DNA from: OMSK01 sp902492995
Lineage (GTDB): Bacteria > Bacillota_I > Bacilli_A > RF39 > UBA660
Assembly: GCA_902492995.1 (NCBI GenBank)
Contig: CABUNR010000006.1
Location: forward strand, 1 to 54,309
Reading direction: 5' to 3'
Length of the DNA stretch: 54,309 nucleotides
In this document: positions 1-8,421 of the stretch, one piece after another
How positions within the stretch are numbered: position 1 is the stretch's first letter
Layout of the letters: each line of letters begins with the position of its first letter
Made by a program: the position numbers and the translations under genes
Notes under the pieces: model-generated
Told to the model about the DNA's origin: nothing
What the model saw: only the letters and a program-made list of their open reading frames with translations
Database searches by the model: none

Positions 1-1
1 A

Positions 2-769
2 AATAGTCATACAAATTTAAATAGTCATATGATGACAAATATGGAGTGGGGAGCAGCCGCATACCTAACATATTCAAATTATGGTAGATGTAATAGTTCT
101 ACATGTACAGAAGTTACTATAAATAATATAAATACAGGATATCGTGGAAAAAGTGCAGCTTTTTCTGGACAATGGGAATATGGAGCGACTATAACAGGTT
201 GTGCAGGAGATACTGTATCAGCAAGTTACATATCAAATAGTAGTGATTGTACAAATAAATATAATACAACTAAAGGATATTTAGCAAGTACAACCGGAAA
301 TATAACAGGAATATATGATATGAGTGGAGGGGCTTGGGAATATGTCATGGGAGTATTAGAGGACTCTAATGGAAATTTATATTCTGGTCAAAATAGTACA
401 TATAATAGTGGTTTTAAGGGATTATATGGTAATTCAGGTGGATCAAATACAAGTGGACTAGATTTTCCAGATAAGAAATACTATGATTCCTATGTAAGTA
501 GTGATGCAGTAGGTACAGATAATTGGTATAAATATACTAGTGGAAAACTAGGGGATGCTACAAAAGAAATCGCAAACACTAAAACAAATTCATCAAATGA
601 TAGAGGTTTATGGTTTAATGATTACGCGCACTTTGTTTCTCCTGCGTCCCCTTTCTTCGGACGTGGTGGTGGCTGGCACAATGGTGCCGGAGCAGGTATG
701 CTTCGCTTCGGCCGTTACACTGGTTATTCCTACGGCGACTATTCGGCTCGTTCGGTGCTTGCGTACTAG
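2..769 (+). CDS. DGR target protein, C-type-lectin/FGE-like C-terminal part (5' truncated)
   Basis: The frame is open at the left edge, so this is the C-terminal 255 residues of a longer protein. It is rich in Gly, Ser, Asn and Tyr and contains an EWGAAAYLTYSNYG stretch and an IYDMSGGAWEYVMG stretch. It ends in RGGGW, then GMLRFGRY, then SARSVLAY, the layout of formylglycine-generating-enzyme/C-type-lectin-like folds. Such folds are the usual scaffold displayed by diversity-generating retroelements. The last 48 codons are the variable repeat and are much richer in G+C than the rest of the gene. It is probably a surface ligand-binding protein: the fold call is by pattern, and the surface location is inferred, because the N-terminus is outside the window. 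No reverse transcriptase is visible nearby. Confidence 0.8.
   Translation, partial: NSHTNLNSHMMTNMEWGAAAYLTYSNYGRCNSSTCTEVTINNINTGYRGKSAAFSGQWEYGATITGCAGDTVSASYISNSSDCTNKYNTTKGYLASTTGNITGIYDMSGGAWEYVMGVLEDSNGNLYSGQNSTYNSGFKGLYGNSGGSNTSGLDFPDKKYYDSYVSSDAVGTDNWYKYTSGKLGDATKEIANTKTNSSNDRGLWFNDYAHFVSPASPFFGRGGGWHNGAGAGMLRFGRYTGYSYGDYSARSVLAY
625..769 (+). repeat. DGR variable repeat (VR)
   Basis: These 145 bases match 931-1075 without gaps except for 17 substitutions. At 16 of the 17 sites the downstream copy has A and this copy has C, G or T (629, 644, 648, 659, 660, 671, 677, 686, 704, 709, 716, 725, 731, 734, 737, 740). The exception is 698 (A here, G at 1004). The changes replace Asn, Ser, Thr, Lys and Tyr codons with His, Ala, Ser, Gly, Arg, Tyr and Asp. 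The last 28 bases, up to the stop codon, are identical in both copies, as expected for the homing initiation end. Confidence 0.93.
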
Positions 770-780
770 TCCGTAGGACT
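768..780 (+). other. Short perfect hairpin directly after the VR
   Basis: AGTCC-GTA-GGACT forms a 5-bp perfect inverted repeat overlapping the stop codon of the target gene. It is absent after the template repeat. DGR target sites commonly carry a small GC-rich hairpin or cruciform just past the initiation-of-mutagenic-homing sequence, and the position fits. The stem is shorter than in the well-studied phage case, so the role is an inference. Confidence 0.5.
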
Positions 781-847
781 GCCCTGTATATCGTAATATT
801 AGTTAGTATAAAGATATAAAAACGAGCAATAAATATAATTAGAATAT

Positions 848-884
848 GTCCTTTTTTCACCCCTTTTTTAGGTGAAAAAAGGAC
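848..884 (+). terminator. 14-bp perfect hairpin between VR and TR
   Basis: Arms 848-861 and 871-884 are perfectly complementary over 14 bp with a 9-base loop that is mostly T. There is no clear T-run after the 3' arm on the plus strand, although the arm itself contains an A-tract and T-tract. It could end transcription of the target gene, or form part of the structured leader of the template RNA. Confidence 0.55.
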
Positions 885-892
885 CAAATTAA

Positions 893-912
893 ATCTTATC
901 AGTTGATAAGAT
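893..912 (+). other. 8-bp hairpin upstream of the TR
   Basis: ATCTTATC and GATAAGAT (893-900 and 905-912) pair perfectly around the loop AGTT, 18 bases before the template repeat. Together with the 848-884 hairpin it makes the 5' flank of the TR transcript structured. This is reminiscent of TR flanking RNA that is bound by the reverse transcriptase and accessory protein in DGRs. The function here is inferred. Confidence 0.4.
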
Positions 913-930
913 AGGTAATAAATCGATTAA

Positions 931-1075
931 CGCGAACTTTGTTTCTCCTACGTACCCTTTCTTCAAACGTGGTGGTAGCTGGAACAATGGTACCGGAGCA
1001 GGTGTGCTTAGCTTAGGCCGTAACACTGGTAATTCCAACAGCAACAATTCGGCTCGTTCGGTGCTTGCGTACTAG
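931..1075 (+). repeat. DGR template repeat (TR)
   Basis: This non-coding second copy of the VR is in the same orientation and 161 bp downstream. Read in the VR frame it would encode many AAC/AAT Asn codons (RNTGNSNSNNSARSVLAY at the end), which is the codon bias that lets adenine mutagenesis reach many amino acids. There are 31 adenines, of which 16 differ in the VR. No start codon or ribosome binding site introduces it. A reverse transcriptase normally follows or lies near the TR, but here the next gene is an amidase on the opposite strand. Confidence 0.9.
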
Positions 1076-1197
1076 TTATTAAAAGAAAAAGAGCATAATA
1101 AACAATATAAATTGTTAAAAATCTATTAAAAAAACAATAATGATATTAATATGTTACATCATCAAGTGGGTTTTAAAAATGAGAAATTATTAAAATA

Positions 1198-1223
1198 AAA
1201 CAATTCAATTTGAATTGTTTTTT
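1198..1223 (-). terminator. Bidirectional hairpin terminator
   Basis: Arms 1198-1207 and 1211-1220 pair over 10 bp around a 3-base loop. A T-run follows on the plus strand and an A-tract precedes it, giving U-tracts in both directions. It overlaps the amidase stop codon and can also end transcripts from the TR. Confidence 0.7.
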
Positions 1224-2419
1224 ATGTATTCATCAATAGCATTTGCTAAAACATTGGTATAATTATCTTTATTATTTAAAATTATTTTTAAATCTTTAGT
1301 ATTATTAATATAACCAAGCTCTAACAAATATGATTCAGGACCTATATTAGAATTATAATATAAATTTTTATTATTATGCCTTCCATCAACAAAAGCATTT
1401 GTAATAATTCCACCGGTTTCTCTTAATATAAATAAATATGGAGTAGAAGTATTTATTTTGTAAGGTTCATAATTGTTTTTAATTGCTTCATCTTTCATGC
1501 TATTAATATCACTTTGACTCATATTTCTAACATAAATACCATTTTTAATTTTAAACGAATTATTATTAGAATAATTTAATATAGTACTCATATTTTTAGA
1601 TAATTTACTTGCAAATTCTAAATTCATATTGTTAGGCAAATAAATTTCAAAACCAGAATAACTTATATAATTTTCACTACTATTAAAATGAATAGAAAAT
1701 AAGTATTTGGCCTTACTCTCATGAATAATAGATGTTCTACTATTACTACCATAATTATTAATTTTTATATCACTATCTCTTGTTAATTTAACACTATAAC
1801 CCAAATCACTTAATTTTTCTTTTAAAGCTTTAGAATAATCCAAAGTTAAATTAGATTCGTAGTACTTACCATTAGTAGCGCCAGAATCAACTCCACCATG
1901 ACCCGGATCAATAACAATATCATAAAAACTATCATCAATTTTGGAATCAATAAACATATTATTATTAAAACCAATCGTTTTTTTATAATTATTTAAACTA
2001 TAATAAATAGTATTTTTATAATTTGTTTTATTTTTTAAACCATAGTATTTAACACTGTCATTATATATAAATTTAAGTAAAATATAAAATCTGTGATTAT
2101 CCAATTTTTCTAAATTAATTCCATTATTTATATTGGAATTAATATTAAATTTAAAATTACTTGTTGTATCATAATTAATATCATAAGAATATTCTTTGTA
2201 AGTAGATTTAACGATTAATTTAACATCTTTTAAATCAATAAATTTTTTATTAATAGAACCTTCTATATTTAAATGATTACCATATATATAATATTTATCA
2301 ACACTTATCTTATCATTTTCAATATTTTTAAAAAAAAAGTTAATTCTATTATTTTTATAAATATGGTACAAGATAAAACAAGAAATAATTAAAATAACTA
2401 AAATAACAAACTTCTTCAT
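1205..2419 (-). CDS. N-acetylmuramoyl-L-alanine amidase (Amidase_3), membrane-anchored
   Basis: It cleaves the bond between MurNAc and the stem peptide of peptidoglycan. The N-terminus is a short positively charged stretch and one hydrophobic segment (about residues 3-20), so the protein is exported or membrane-anchored. After about 160 residues with no recognised fold comes the zinc amidase domain: the VIDPGHGG motif carries the first His, YYESNL the metal-binding Glu, FSIHFNSS the second His, and YLLELGYINN the catalytic Glu. The start chosen is the ATG at 2419, which has AGAGG upstream. A GTG two codons earlier lies inside that site. It is transcribed away from dCMP deaminase on the same strand. 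The family call is firm, the physiological role open. Confidence 0.88.
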   Translation of the reverse strand: MKKFVILVILIISCFILYHIYKNNRINFFFKNIENDKISVDKYYIYGNHLNIEGSINKKFIDLKDVKLIVKSTYKEYSYDINYDTTSNFKFNINSNINNGINLEKLDNHRFYILLKFIYNDSVKYYGLKNKTNYKNTIYYSLNNYKKTIGFNNNMFIDSKIDDSFYDIVIDPGHGGVDSGATNGKYYESNLTLDYSKALKEKLSDLGYSVKLTRDSDIKINNYGSNSRTSIIHESKAKYLFSIHFNSSENYISYSGFEIYLPNNMNLEFASKLSKNMSTILNYSNNNSFKIKNGIYVRNMSQSDINSMKDEAIKNNYEPYKINTSTPYLFILRETGGIITNAFVDGRHNNKNLYYNSNIGPESYLLELGYINNTKDLKIILNNKDNYTNVLANAIDEYIKNNSN

Positions 2420-2467
2420 AAACACCTCTAATTAATTATAACATTAAAATAAAAAGTTATAAATAAA

Positions 2468-2947
2468 TTATAACTTAATAGAATATGTTTTATTTTTTTC
2501 TTCTAATTTGATATATTCAACACCGCATTTATCAAATAATAATTTTGATACAGTATTAGAATCAGTACCATTATATTTATCGCTTTGATAGATAACCTTT
2601 TTTATACCTGACTGAATTATAGCTTTAGCACATTCGTTGCAAGGAAACAAATCAACATATATAGTAGACCCTCTAAGATCAGCATTTGAATTTAAAATAG
2701 CATTTAATTCAGCATGGCATACATAAGCATATTTAGTATTTAAAAAATCTCCATCACGACCCCATGGCATATCATCATCATGAAGACCAACTGGTGCACC
2801 ATTATATCCACAACTAATAATTTTTTTATCACTTGATACAATACAAGCTCCAACTTGTGTGTTTGGATCTTTACTTCTAAAAGCAGACACTTTAGCAACC
2901 ATCATAAAGTATTCATCCCAACTAATATAATCACTTCTTTGTTTCAT
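2468..2947 (-). CDS. comEB: Deoxycytidylate (dCMP) deaminase
   Basis: It converts dCMP to dUMP, feeding thymidylate synthesis. The 159 residues fit the family. CHAELNAI holds the zinc His and catalytic Glu, FPCNECAKAIIQSG holds the two zinc cysteines, and the N-terminal DPNTQVGACIVS segment is typical. AGGAGG five bases before the ATG supports the start. The symbol follows the Bacillus name for this enzyme. A competence role is not implied. Confidence 0.9.
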   Translation of the reverse strand: MKQRSDYISWDEYFMMVAKVSAFRSKDPNTQVGACIVSSDKKIISCGYNGAPVGLHDDDMPWGRDGDFLNTKYAYVCHAELNAILNSNADLRGSTIYVDLFPCNECAKAIIQSGIKKVIYQSDKYNGTDSNTVSKLLFDKCGVEYIKLEEKNKTYSIKL

Positions 2948-2994
2948 AAAAACCTCCTAGATGTATTTTAACACTAAATAGGTTATATGTAAAA

Positions 2995-3546
2995 TTATTT
3001 AAGCCTTTTTTTAAAATAATGATTACTAATTAAACAAAATAATTTTTTATTTAACAATTTAATATTTGTATTTAAATAAATTTTTTTTCTTTTATTAATA
3101 CATTTTTTAAATATTCTAATTTTTCTTTTAAAATCAAAACAAAATAACTTTAATATTTTTTTACGTTTTGTAATTCCAATTATTTCTCCAGTTGCTATAT
3201 TCAAATATCCCATAAAACGACCTTTTTTTAAATTAATTATATATTCAATATTTTGAATAGCTAGTTTAGATTGTTCTACCTCTAAAAAACCTAAATTACA
3301 GATAACATATATATTTTTATTATAAAAATTATTATATTTTTCAAAAAATTCTGATAGTTTATATGGAAATGTGTCTATATATAAAGGAAAAGCTATAATA
3401 ATATTATTATATTTTTTTAAATCTTTAATATTAATTTTATCTTTATATAAGTATAAAATATCATCATTATTATTTTTTATTAAATCAATAAAATAGGCTG
3501 AATTACTATTTTTAATTTTAGGACTACAATTAATATATAAGTTCAT
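2995..3546 (-). CDS. Flavodoxin-like NAD(P)H oxidoreductase family protein
   Basis: This 183-residue protein begins MNLYINCSPKIKNSNSAYFI, the flavodoxin first strand and phosphate-binding loop. It continues with NIIIAFPLYIDTFPYKLSEF, which resembles the second flavin loop. The last 70 residues are very Lys/Arg-rich and match nothing I recognise. The start lies inside the end of the preceding gene (17-base overlap), with AAGGAGA upstream, so the two are translated as a pair. It is likely an FMN-binding reductase; the substrate is unknown. Confidence 0.6.
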   Translation of the reverse strand: MNLYINCSPKIKNSNSAYFIDLIKNNNDDILYLYKDKINIKDLKKYNNIIIAFPLYIDTFPYKLSEFFEKYNNFYNKNIYVICNLGFLEVEQSKLAIQNIEYIINLKKGRFMGYLNIATGEIIGITKRKKILKLFCFDFKRKIRIFKKCINKRKKIYLNTNIKLLNKKLFCLISNHYFKKRLK

Positions 3547-4012
3547 TTAATTTTCTCCTTACATCACATTTATTTTCTAAAAAATATATAGATGGTTTAT
3601 CTAAATTAAAATTAATTCTATTTCTATTAACTAATTCTTTAAAAAAATATTTTTCTTTTTCATTAATATTTCCATAAACTATAACAATAAAATTTAATTT
3701 ATTGTTTATTCTTGTTTTATGATGAATAGAGTTTTCTCTTATGACAAAAAAAGGAGATACAATGCTGATATTTCTTTCTAATATTTTTTTGACTTTAGAA
3801 CTATATGTTCCATAATTATTTTTAGTTACAATAATTAAAGTATCAGATTTTAAAATAGTATTTGAACTTGAATTAAATTTATCATTATAAATACATTTTG
3901 AATTAAACCAACAGTTAAAACATCCAATACAATTATTACTATCTTTGTAATCTAATATATATAAATCGCCACTTAAATTTAAATCATCTAAATCATGTAT
4001 AATTGTCTTCAT
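3530..4012 (-). CDS. Flavodoxin-like iron-sulfur/FMN reductase family protein, possibly N-truncated
   Basis: The sequence NNCIGCFNCWFNSKCIYND matches the CxGCxxC...C region of multimeric flavodoxin/NADPH-dependent FMN reductases, followed by the DTLIIVTKNNYGTYSSKVKKILER flavin-loop region. The usual first strand with the phosphate-binding loop is missing at the start, and no clear ribosome binding site precedes the ATG. The downstream partner (2995-3546) does have that first strand. The pair may be a diverged duplication working together, or this copy may be decayed. Confidence 0.55.
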   Translation of the reverse strand: MKTIIHDLDDLNLSGDLYILDYKDSNNCIGCFNCWFNSKCIYNDKFNSSSNTILKSDTLIIVTKNNYGTYSSKVKKILERNISIVSPFFVIRENSIHHKTRINNKLNFIVIVYGNINEKEKYFFKELVNRNRINFNLDKPSIYFLENKCDVRRKLNELIY

Positions 4013-4048
4013 AATAAAAAATATGCATTAATAATATAAATATTCTAA

Positions 4049-4077
4049 TTGTATTGATGATATAACTATGTTATAAT
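4049..4077 (+). promoter_or_regulatory. Sigma-A-type promoter for the M16 peptidase pair
   Basis: TTGTAT, a 17-base spacer and a perfect TATAAT precede the first M16 gene, with about 10 bases to the ribosome binding site. Confidence 0.6.
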
Positions 4078-4096
4078 CAAAATAGTGGAGGAAATT

Positions 4097-5359
4097 ATGG
4101 ATAAAAAGATTTTAAAATTTAATAGTAAACCTTATATAATAAAAAACAATAAATTTAGTACAATACAATTTAATTTAATATTTGAAGCAAAATATTTAAA
4201 AAAATATATATTTTATTTACCATTACTTAAACAATTATTACTTAATACATCAAAAAACTATAAAAAAGAAAAAGAATATAGAAAAGAATTAAAAAATAAT
4301 ATGATAATATCATTAAATATGAGATCGTATAACTATAATGAAAACTTATTTATTGAATTTATTTTAGTAGTTCCAGATCCTAAAAAAGTAAAGGATTATA
4401 ATATAGAAAAAGCATTTAAATTTTTTATTGATACAATATATAATCCAAATGTTATAAATGATGAATTTGATATAGAGCAATTTGAAAGAGAAAAAGAATT
4501 TTTAAAAACAGATATTTATGAATCAATAAAAAAAGTAAAAAATAGGGCATATCAATCATTTTTAAATATCGTAGATGATAATGGAATACTAAAAGATAAT
4601 ATATATAATAATATGAATTTAATAGATGAGGCAAATAATATTGAATTATATAATATATATAAAGAAGTAATAAAAAATAATAAACCAATAATATTTGTTT
4701 ATGGAAATGTAGATGAAAGTATAAATAAATTAATAGAAAAATATATAAAAATAAATGAAGAAGAAATTAAATTTAATATAAACTATGATTGCTACTTAAA
4801 ACCATTTAAAAAAATGAAGGATATAGAAGAAAAATCAAACTATAATGAATCAATTATATATATGGCATATAAAGTAAAAAATATGAAAAAGGAAGATAAA
4901 ATATATTTAAATATAGTAAAAAATATATTAGCAACCGGTTCAAATGATTTAGTATTTAAAAAACTTAGAACAGAAAAAAATCTTATATATTCATCACATA
5001 CATGGAGTAATATTAGAGTAGGATTACTTGTTATAGAGTCATACATAAATAATGTATCAAAAAAAGAAGTAATAGAAAGTATAAAAGAATTGATTGAATC
5101 ATTAAAAAATAAAGATTATTTAAAAAAATACTTAGATAAATTAATAGAAGATGTATATTATGAATCAATAAGAAAAAAAGATAGTAGAAGTGTTAAAATA
5201 AATAATTATATTAATAAAAAATTAAAAATGGCATATACAGTAGACGAATTAATAAAAAAATATAAACAAATAGATATAGATGAACTAATTAATTTTATAG
5301 ATAGATTAGTACTAGATACAGTATATTATTTAAGAGGTGAATTTAATGAAAATAACTAA
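4097..5359 (+). CDS. M16 peptidase-like protein, probable non-catalytic partner (YmfF type)
   Basis: A 420-residue protein of the insulinase/pitrilysin fold. The HxxEH zinc motif is absent. C-terminal features such as ILATGSNDLVFKKLRTEKNLIYS match the family's conserved RLR..LxY region. It overlaps the next gene (an active-site-bearing M16) by 14 bases, the usual inactive/active pairing in Bacilli. The start is the ATG at 4097, behind GGAGG; the frame extends back only to a GTG inside that site. Substrate unknown. Confidence 0.75.
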   Translation: MDKKILKFNSKPYIIKNNKFSTIQFNLIFEAKYLKKYIFYLPLLKQLLLNTSKNYKKEKEYRKELKNNMIISLNMRSYNYNENLFIEFILVVPDPKKVKDYNIEKAFKFFIDTIYNPNVINDEFDIEQFEREKEFLKTDIYESIKKVKNRAYQSFLNIVDDNGILKDNIYNNMNLIDEANNIELYNIYKEVIKNNKPIIFVYGNVDESINKLIEKYIKINEEEIKFNINYDCYLKPFKKMKDIEEKSNYNESIIYMAYKVKNMKKEDKIYLNIVKNILATGSNDLVFKKLRTEKNLIYSSHTWSNIRVGLLVIESYINNVSKKEVIESIKELIESLKNKDYLKKYLDKLIEDVYYESIRKKDSRSVKINNYINKKLKMAYTVDELIKKYKQIDIDELINFIDRLVLDTVYYLRGEFNENN

Positions 5360-6584
5360 GTATACACTTGATAATGGATTAAAATTAATCCTTTGTAGCG
5401 ATAATACAAAGCATTGTACAATTGCTAATCTATTTGTAAGATTTGGTGGTAATAATAAAAATATAATTATTAATGGTAAAGAAAAAAAAATAAAAAATGG
5501 AATGGCTCATTTTATAGAACATTTACTTATAGAACATAGTATATATGGTAATTCACTACTTGAGTTTAATAAAAAACATACACACTCAAATGGTTTTACA
5601 AGTGACGTAAGAACAGAATACTATATAAATTCTGTATCTGATTTTGAAGAGGATCTAATTAGATTAATTAATATTGTAAATAATTCTAAATTTACTAGGG
5701 AAGATGTAGAAAATACAAGAGGTGCCATTATAAAAGAAAGAATGATGGATGAAGATAATAAATTTAAAGCTTTATATAAATTAGATTATGAATGTTTGTT
5801 TAACAAAATAGAATATCCTAATGTACTAGGAGAAATAGATGATATAAAAAGTATAAGTTATGAAGATATAAAAAAGTGTTATGATACCTTTTATTCACCA
5901 AATAATCAAATACTTGTAATATCAGGAAAATTTAATTTAAAAAGAATCAAAAAAATAGTAGAAGAAACATATAAAAAAATAAATAAAAAAACAATTGATT
6001 ATTCTATCATAAAACCAAAAGAAAATAATGAAGTAAACATAAAAGAAAAAGAAATAAAAAAAGATACATATATGGATTATGTAAGAATAAATTATAAAAT
6101 TAACATAGAAAACTTAAATAATTTTGAACAAATAAAATTAGGATATTATCTAGATTATTATTTATCATATTTATTTGATGATTCATCAAATGCTTATAGT
6201 GAATTAGTTAAAAAGAAGATATGTATTTATAATATAGATTATGGTTTTAATAAAATAGATAATTTTTATATCATAACAATAGGTACATATACAAATAATC
6301 ATAAAGAATTTATAGAGAAAATAAAAGAGGAAATGAAACAAAAAAAGGTTGATTTAGAAGATTTTAATCTTAAGAAAAAAGAATCAATTATTGAAATAAT
6401 TCTTAGAGAAGATAATCTATTTAATATGATAAAACCTTATTTTGACAATATAATAAAATATAATTATTTTAATCTAGATTGTATAGAAGATATAGAAACA
6501 CAATCATTTGATGAATATAAAAAGATGATAAATGATTTAAATTTAGAAAATTTCGCAATAACTAAAATGATAAAAAATAATTGA
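5346..6584 (+). CDS. M16 zinc peptidase (YmfH type)
   Basis: This 412-residue protein carries GMAHFIEHLLIEH near residue 60, with the HxxEH inverted zinc motif, and a downstream Glu in ENTRGAIIKERMM. It is the catalytic subunit paired with the upstream motif-less M16 protein, and the 14-base overlap suggests translational coupling. In Bacillus relatives the pair sits in a competence/regulatory neighbourhood, but no substrate can be read here. The start is the ATG at 5346 behind AGAGGTG. Confidence 0.82.
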   Translation: MKITKYTLDNGLKLILCSDNTKHCTIANLFVRFGGNNKNIIINGKEKKIKNGMAHFIEHLLIEHSIYGNSLLEFNKKHTHSNGFTSDVRTEYYINSVSDFEEDLIRLINIVNNSKFTREDVENTRGAIIKERMMDEDNKFKALYKLDYECLFNKIEYPNVLGEIDDIKSISYEDIKKCYDTFYSPNNQILVISGKFNLKRIKKIVEETYKKINKKTIDYSIIKPKENNEVNIKEKEIKKDTYMDYVRINYKINIENLNNFEQIKLGYYLDYYLSYLFDDSSNAYSELVKKKICIYNIDYGFNKIDNFYIITIGTYTNNHKEFIEKIKEEMKQKKVDLEDFNLKKKESIIEIILREDNLFNMIKPYFDNIIKYNYFNLDCIEDIETQSFDEYKKMINDLNLENFAITKMIKNN

Positions 6585-6609
6585 CATAAATATGCTGTAA
6601 TGATAGAAT
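6581..6609 (+). promoter_or_regulatory. Sigma-A promoter, perfect -35
   Basis: TTGACA, 17 bases, TAGAAT. The -35 overlaps the stop codon of the M16 gene and drives the hypothetical gene at 6635. Confidence 0.65.
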
Positions 6610-6634
6610 AAACTTTATTATTTAGAGGTGTATT

Positions 6635-7699
6635 ATGATAAAATATAATCCAAAATTAGTATATGATTATATAATGGGTAATGATATATATCCATATGAT
6701 ATTGAAAAACTTGAAGATGATTATAACTTTATGACGTCAGTTATAGTATATAGTAAAGATAAAAATTTTTATAATTTATGTTCTACAAATTTAAAAAATA
6801 ACTATAAATTTTTGAAATTTTTAATTAATACATTTAATAACGATGAAAAATTTATATCAAAAATAGTAGATTATTATTTAGAAAATACAACAAATGAAAT
6901 AGAAAAAATAGAACTAAATATAATGATGAGTAATTTAAAAGATAGTGAGCCATTTTTTAAATATCATGTGAAAATACTTGCTTTTTACTATTGTTTAATG
7001 GTTGATTTAGAAGATTGTAAAATAGATAAAAAAATATTTGAAGAAGGTTTTATAATTCTTTATACAATGTATGGGTCAAGTGAAATAATAATGAATTTTT
7101 TGGCAAAAGAATTTATAAAGAATATTTTTAGTAATATAAATTTAGAAGAATTAATACATAAAAAATATAAAACATTTGAAGATTTTATGTATAATGGGAA
7201 AAATAATTTTTTACTTAATATTATAGGAAATTATGATGAATCATTAGAAAATTACTTAAAAGTTAATATAGAAAATTTAGATGTATTAGATTGTAAATTA
7301 TTAAAAATTAAAAAAAATTGGAATTTTTATATAAAAAAAGAAGAAGATGATAAATGTTTCTTAATAATTGATAAAGTTCATGAATATATAGAAGAACATG
7401 ATTTAGAAATTAATTATACAGAACAAGAAATATTAGAACTTATATTAAATGAACTTAATATAAAAGATAAAATGAAAAAATATTTTTCATATGATGAAGA
7501 CTATAATTATTTAAAATTAAAAGAAGAATTAAATTATGATATAAACAAAAGAAATTTTAGTTTCTTAGAATTAAAACATTATTTAAACATAAAAAAATTA
7601 ATTTTAAAAATACTTAAAAATAAGTATAATGAATATGATGAAGAATTTAAATTTGATAAATTAGGAAAAATAATAGAATTTAAAAAAATAGAACACTAA
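6635..7699 (+). CDS. Hypothetical protein, all-helical, acidic
   Basis: A 354-residue protein I do not recognise. It is rich in Lys, Glu, Asn and Ile, has no signal peptide and no membrane segment, and looks helical throughout, with a Tyr-rich N-terminus. It has its own promoter and an AGAGGTG ribosome binding site, and is followed by a separately started DUF308 gene. Confidence 0.6.
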   Translation: MIKYNPKLVYDYIMGNDIYPYDIEKLEDDYNFMTSVIVYSKDKNFYNLCSTNLKNNYKFLKFLINTFNNDEKFISKIVDYYLENTTNEIEKIELNIMMSNLKDSEPFFKYHVKILAFYYCLMVDLEDCKIDKKIFEEGFIILYTMYGSSEIIMNFLAKEFIKNIFSNINLEELIHKKYKTFEDFMYNGKNNFLLNIIGNYDESLENYLKVNIENLDVLDCKLLKIKKNWNFYIKKEEDDKCFLIIDKVHEYIEEHDLEINYTEQEILELILNELNIKDKMKKYFSYDEDYNYLKLKEELNYDINKRNFSFLELKHYLNIKKLILKILKNKYNEYDEEFKFDKLGKIIEFKKIEH

Positions 7700-7751
7700 T
7701 TTGAAAAATATTTAATATTATGATATGATTATTATCATAAGGAGGAATAAA

Positions 7752-8354
7752 ATGGATTTTATAAAAAAGAAATTTAAAAGTATGTATAGAACTTCAGTCG
7801 TTTTTTCAATTATATTATGTTTAATAGGAATATTTTTACTTTCAAAACCAGAAGTTACATTACATGCTATATCATATGTAATTGGAATTATATTAATAGT
7901 TTGGGGAATAATCCCAATAATTACCTTTATAACAAATAAAGAAAAAGAAAGTTATTTAGAATTTAGTTTTATATGTGGTGTATTTTCATGTTTGTTTGGA
8001 ATTATTATAATGATAAATCCTAATATAATAGGAAGCATAATTCCATTTTTAGTAGGAACATGGATGATTATAAATGGTATTATAAAACTATCATATTCTA
8101 TAACTTTAAATAAAGAAAGCAATGCCACTATATCAATTATGATATCAATTATAATATTAATATGTGGTTTACTTCTTATATTTAATCCATTCGGTGGAGC
8201 CGTTGTATTAACTAAATTAATAGGAATATTTACAATAATTTATTCATTATTAGATTTAATAGAATGCTTCACTTTAAAAAGAACAGTAAAAAAATTTAAC
8301 AAGGATATAAAGAAAAATGATAAAATAATTGAAGCAGTATATGAAGAAGAATAG
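7752..8354 (+). CDS. DUF308/HdeD-like membrane protein
   Basis: A 200-residue protein with six hydrophobic segments arranged as three repeats of two, each with a short polar turn such as LLSKPEVT, MINPNIIG and IFNPFGGA. This is the HdeD/DUF308 pattern. The start is the ATG at 7752, seven bases after GGAGG. The family is linked to acid resistance in enterobacteria, but the role in Gram-positives is unclear. Confidence 0.75.
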   Translation: MDFIKKKFKSMYRTSVVFSIILCLIGIFLLSKPEVTLHAISYVIGIILIVWGIIPIITFITNKEKESYLEFSFICGVFSCLFGIIIMINPNIIGSIIPFLVGTWMIINGIIKLSYSITLNKESNATISIMISIIILICGLLLIFNPFGGAVVLTKLIGIFTIIYSLLDLIECFTLKRTVKKFNKDIKKNDKIIEAVYEEE

Positions 8355-8421
8355 AGTTATCTGTTCTTTTTTCTTGAAAAAAACAAAAAAATATGTATAA
8401 TATTAAGTATCTGGTGATATT

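Noticed and set aside
615..887. A 90-codon open frame on the minus strand across the VR and hairpin
   Set aside because: It overlaps the real target gene and the non-coding hairpin, has no ribosome binding site, and its product looks like a shadow of the VR.
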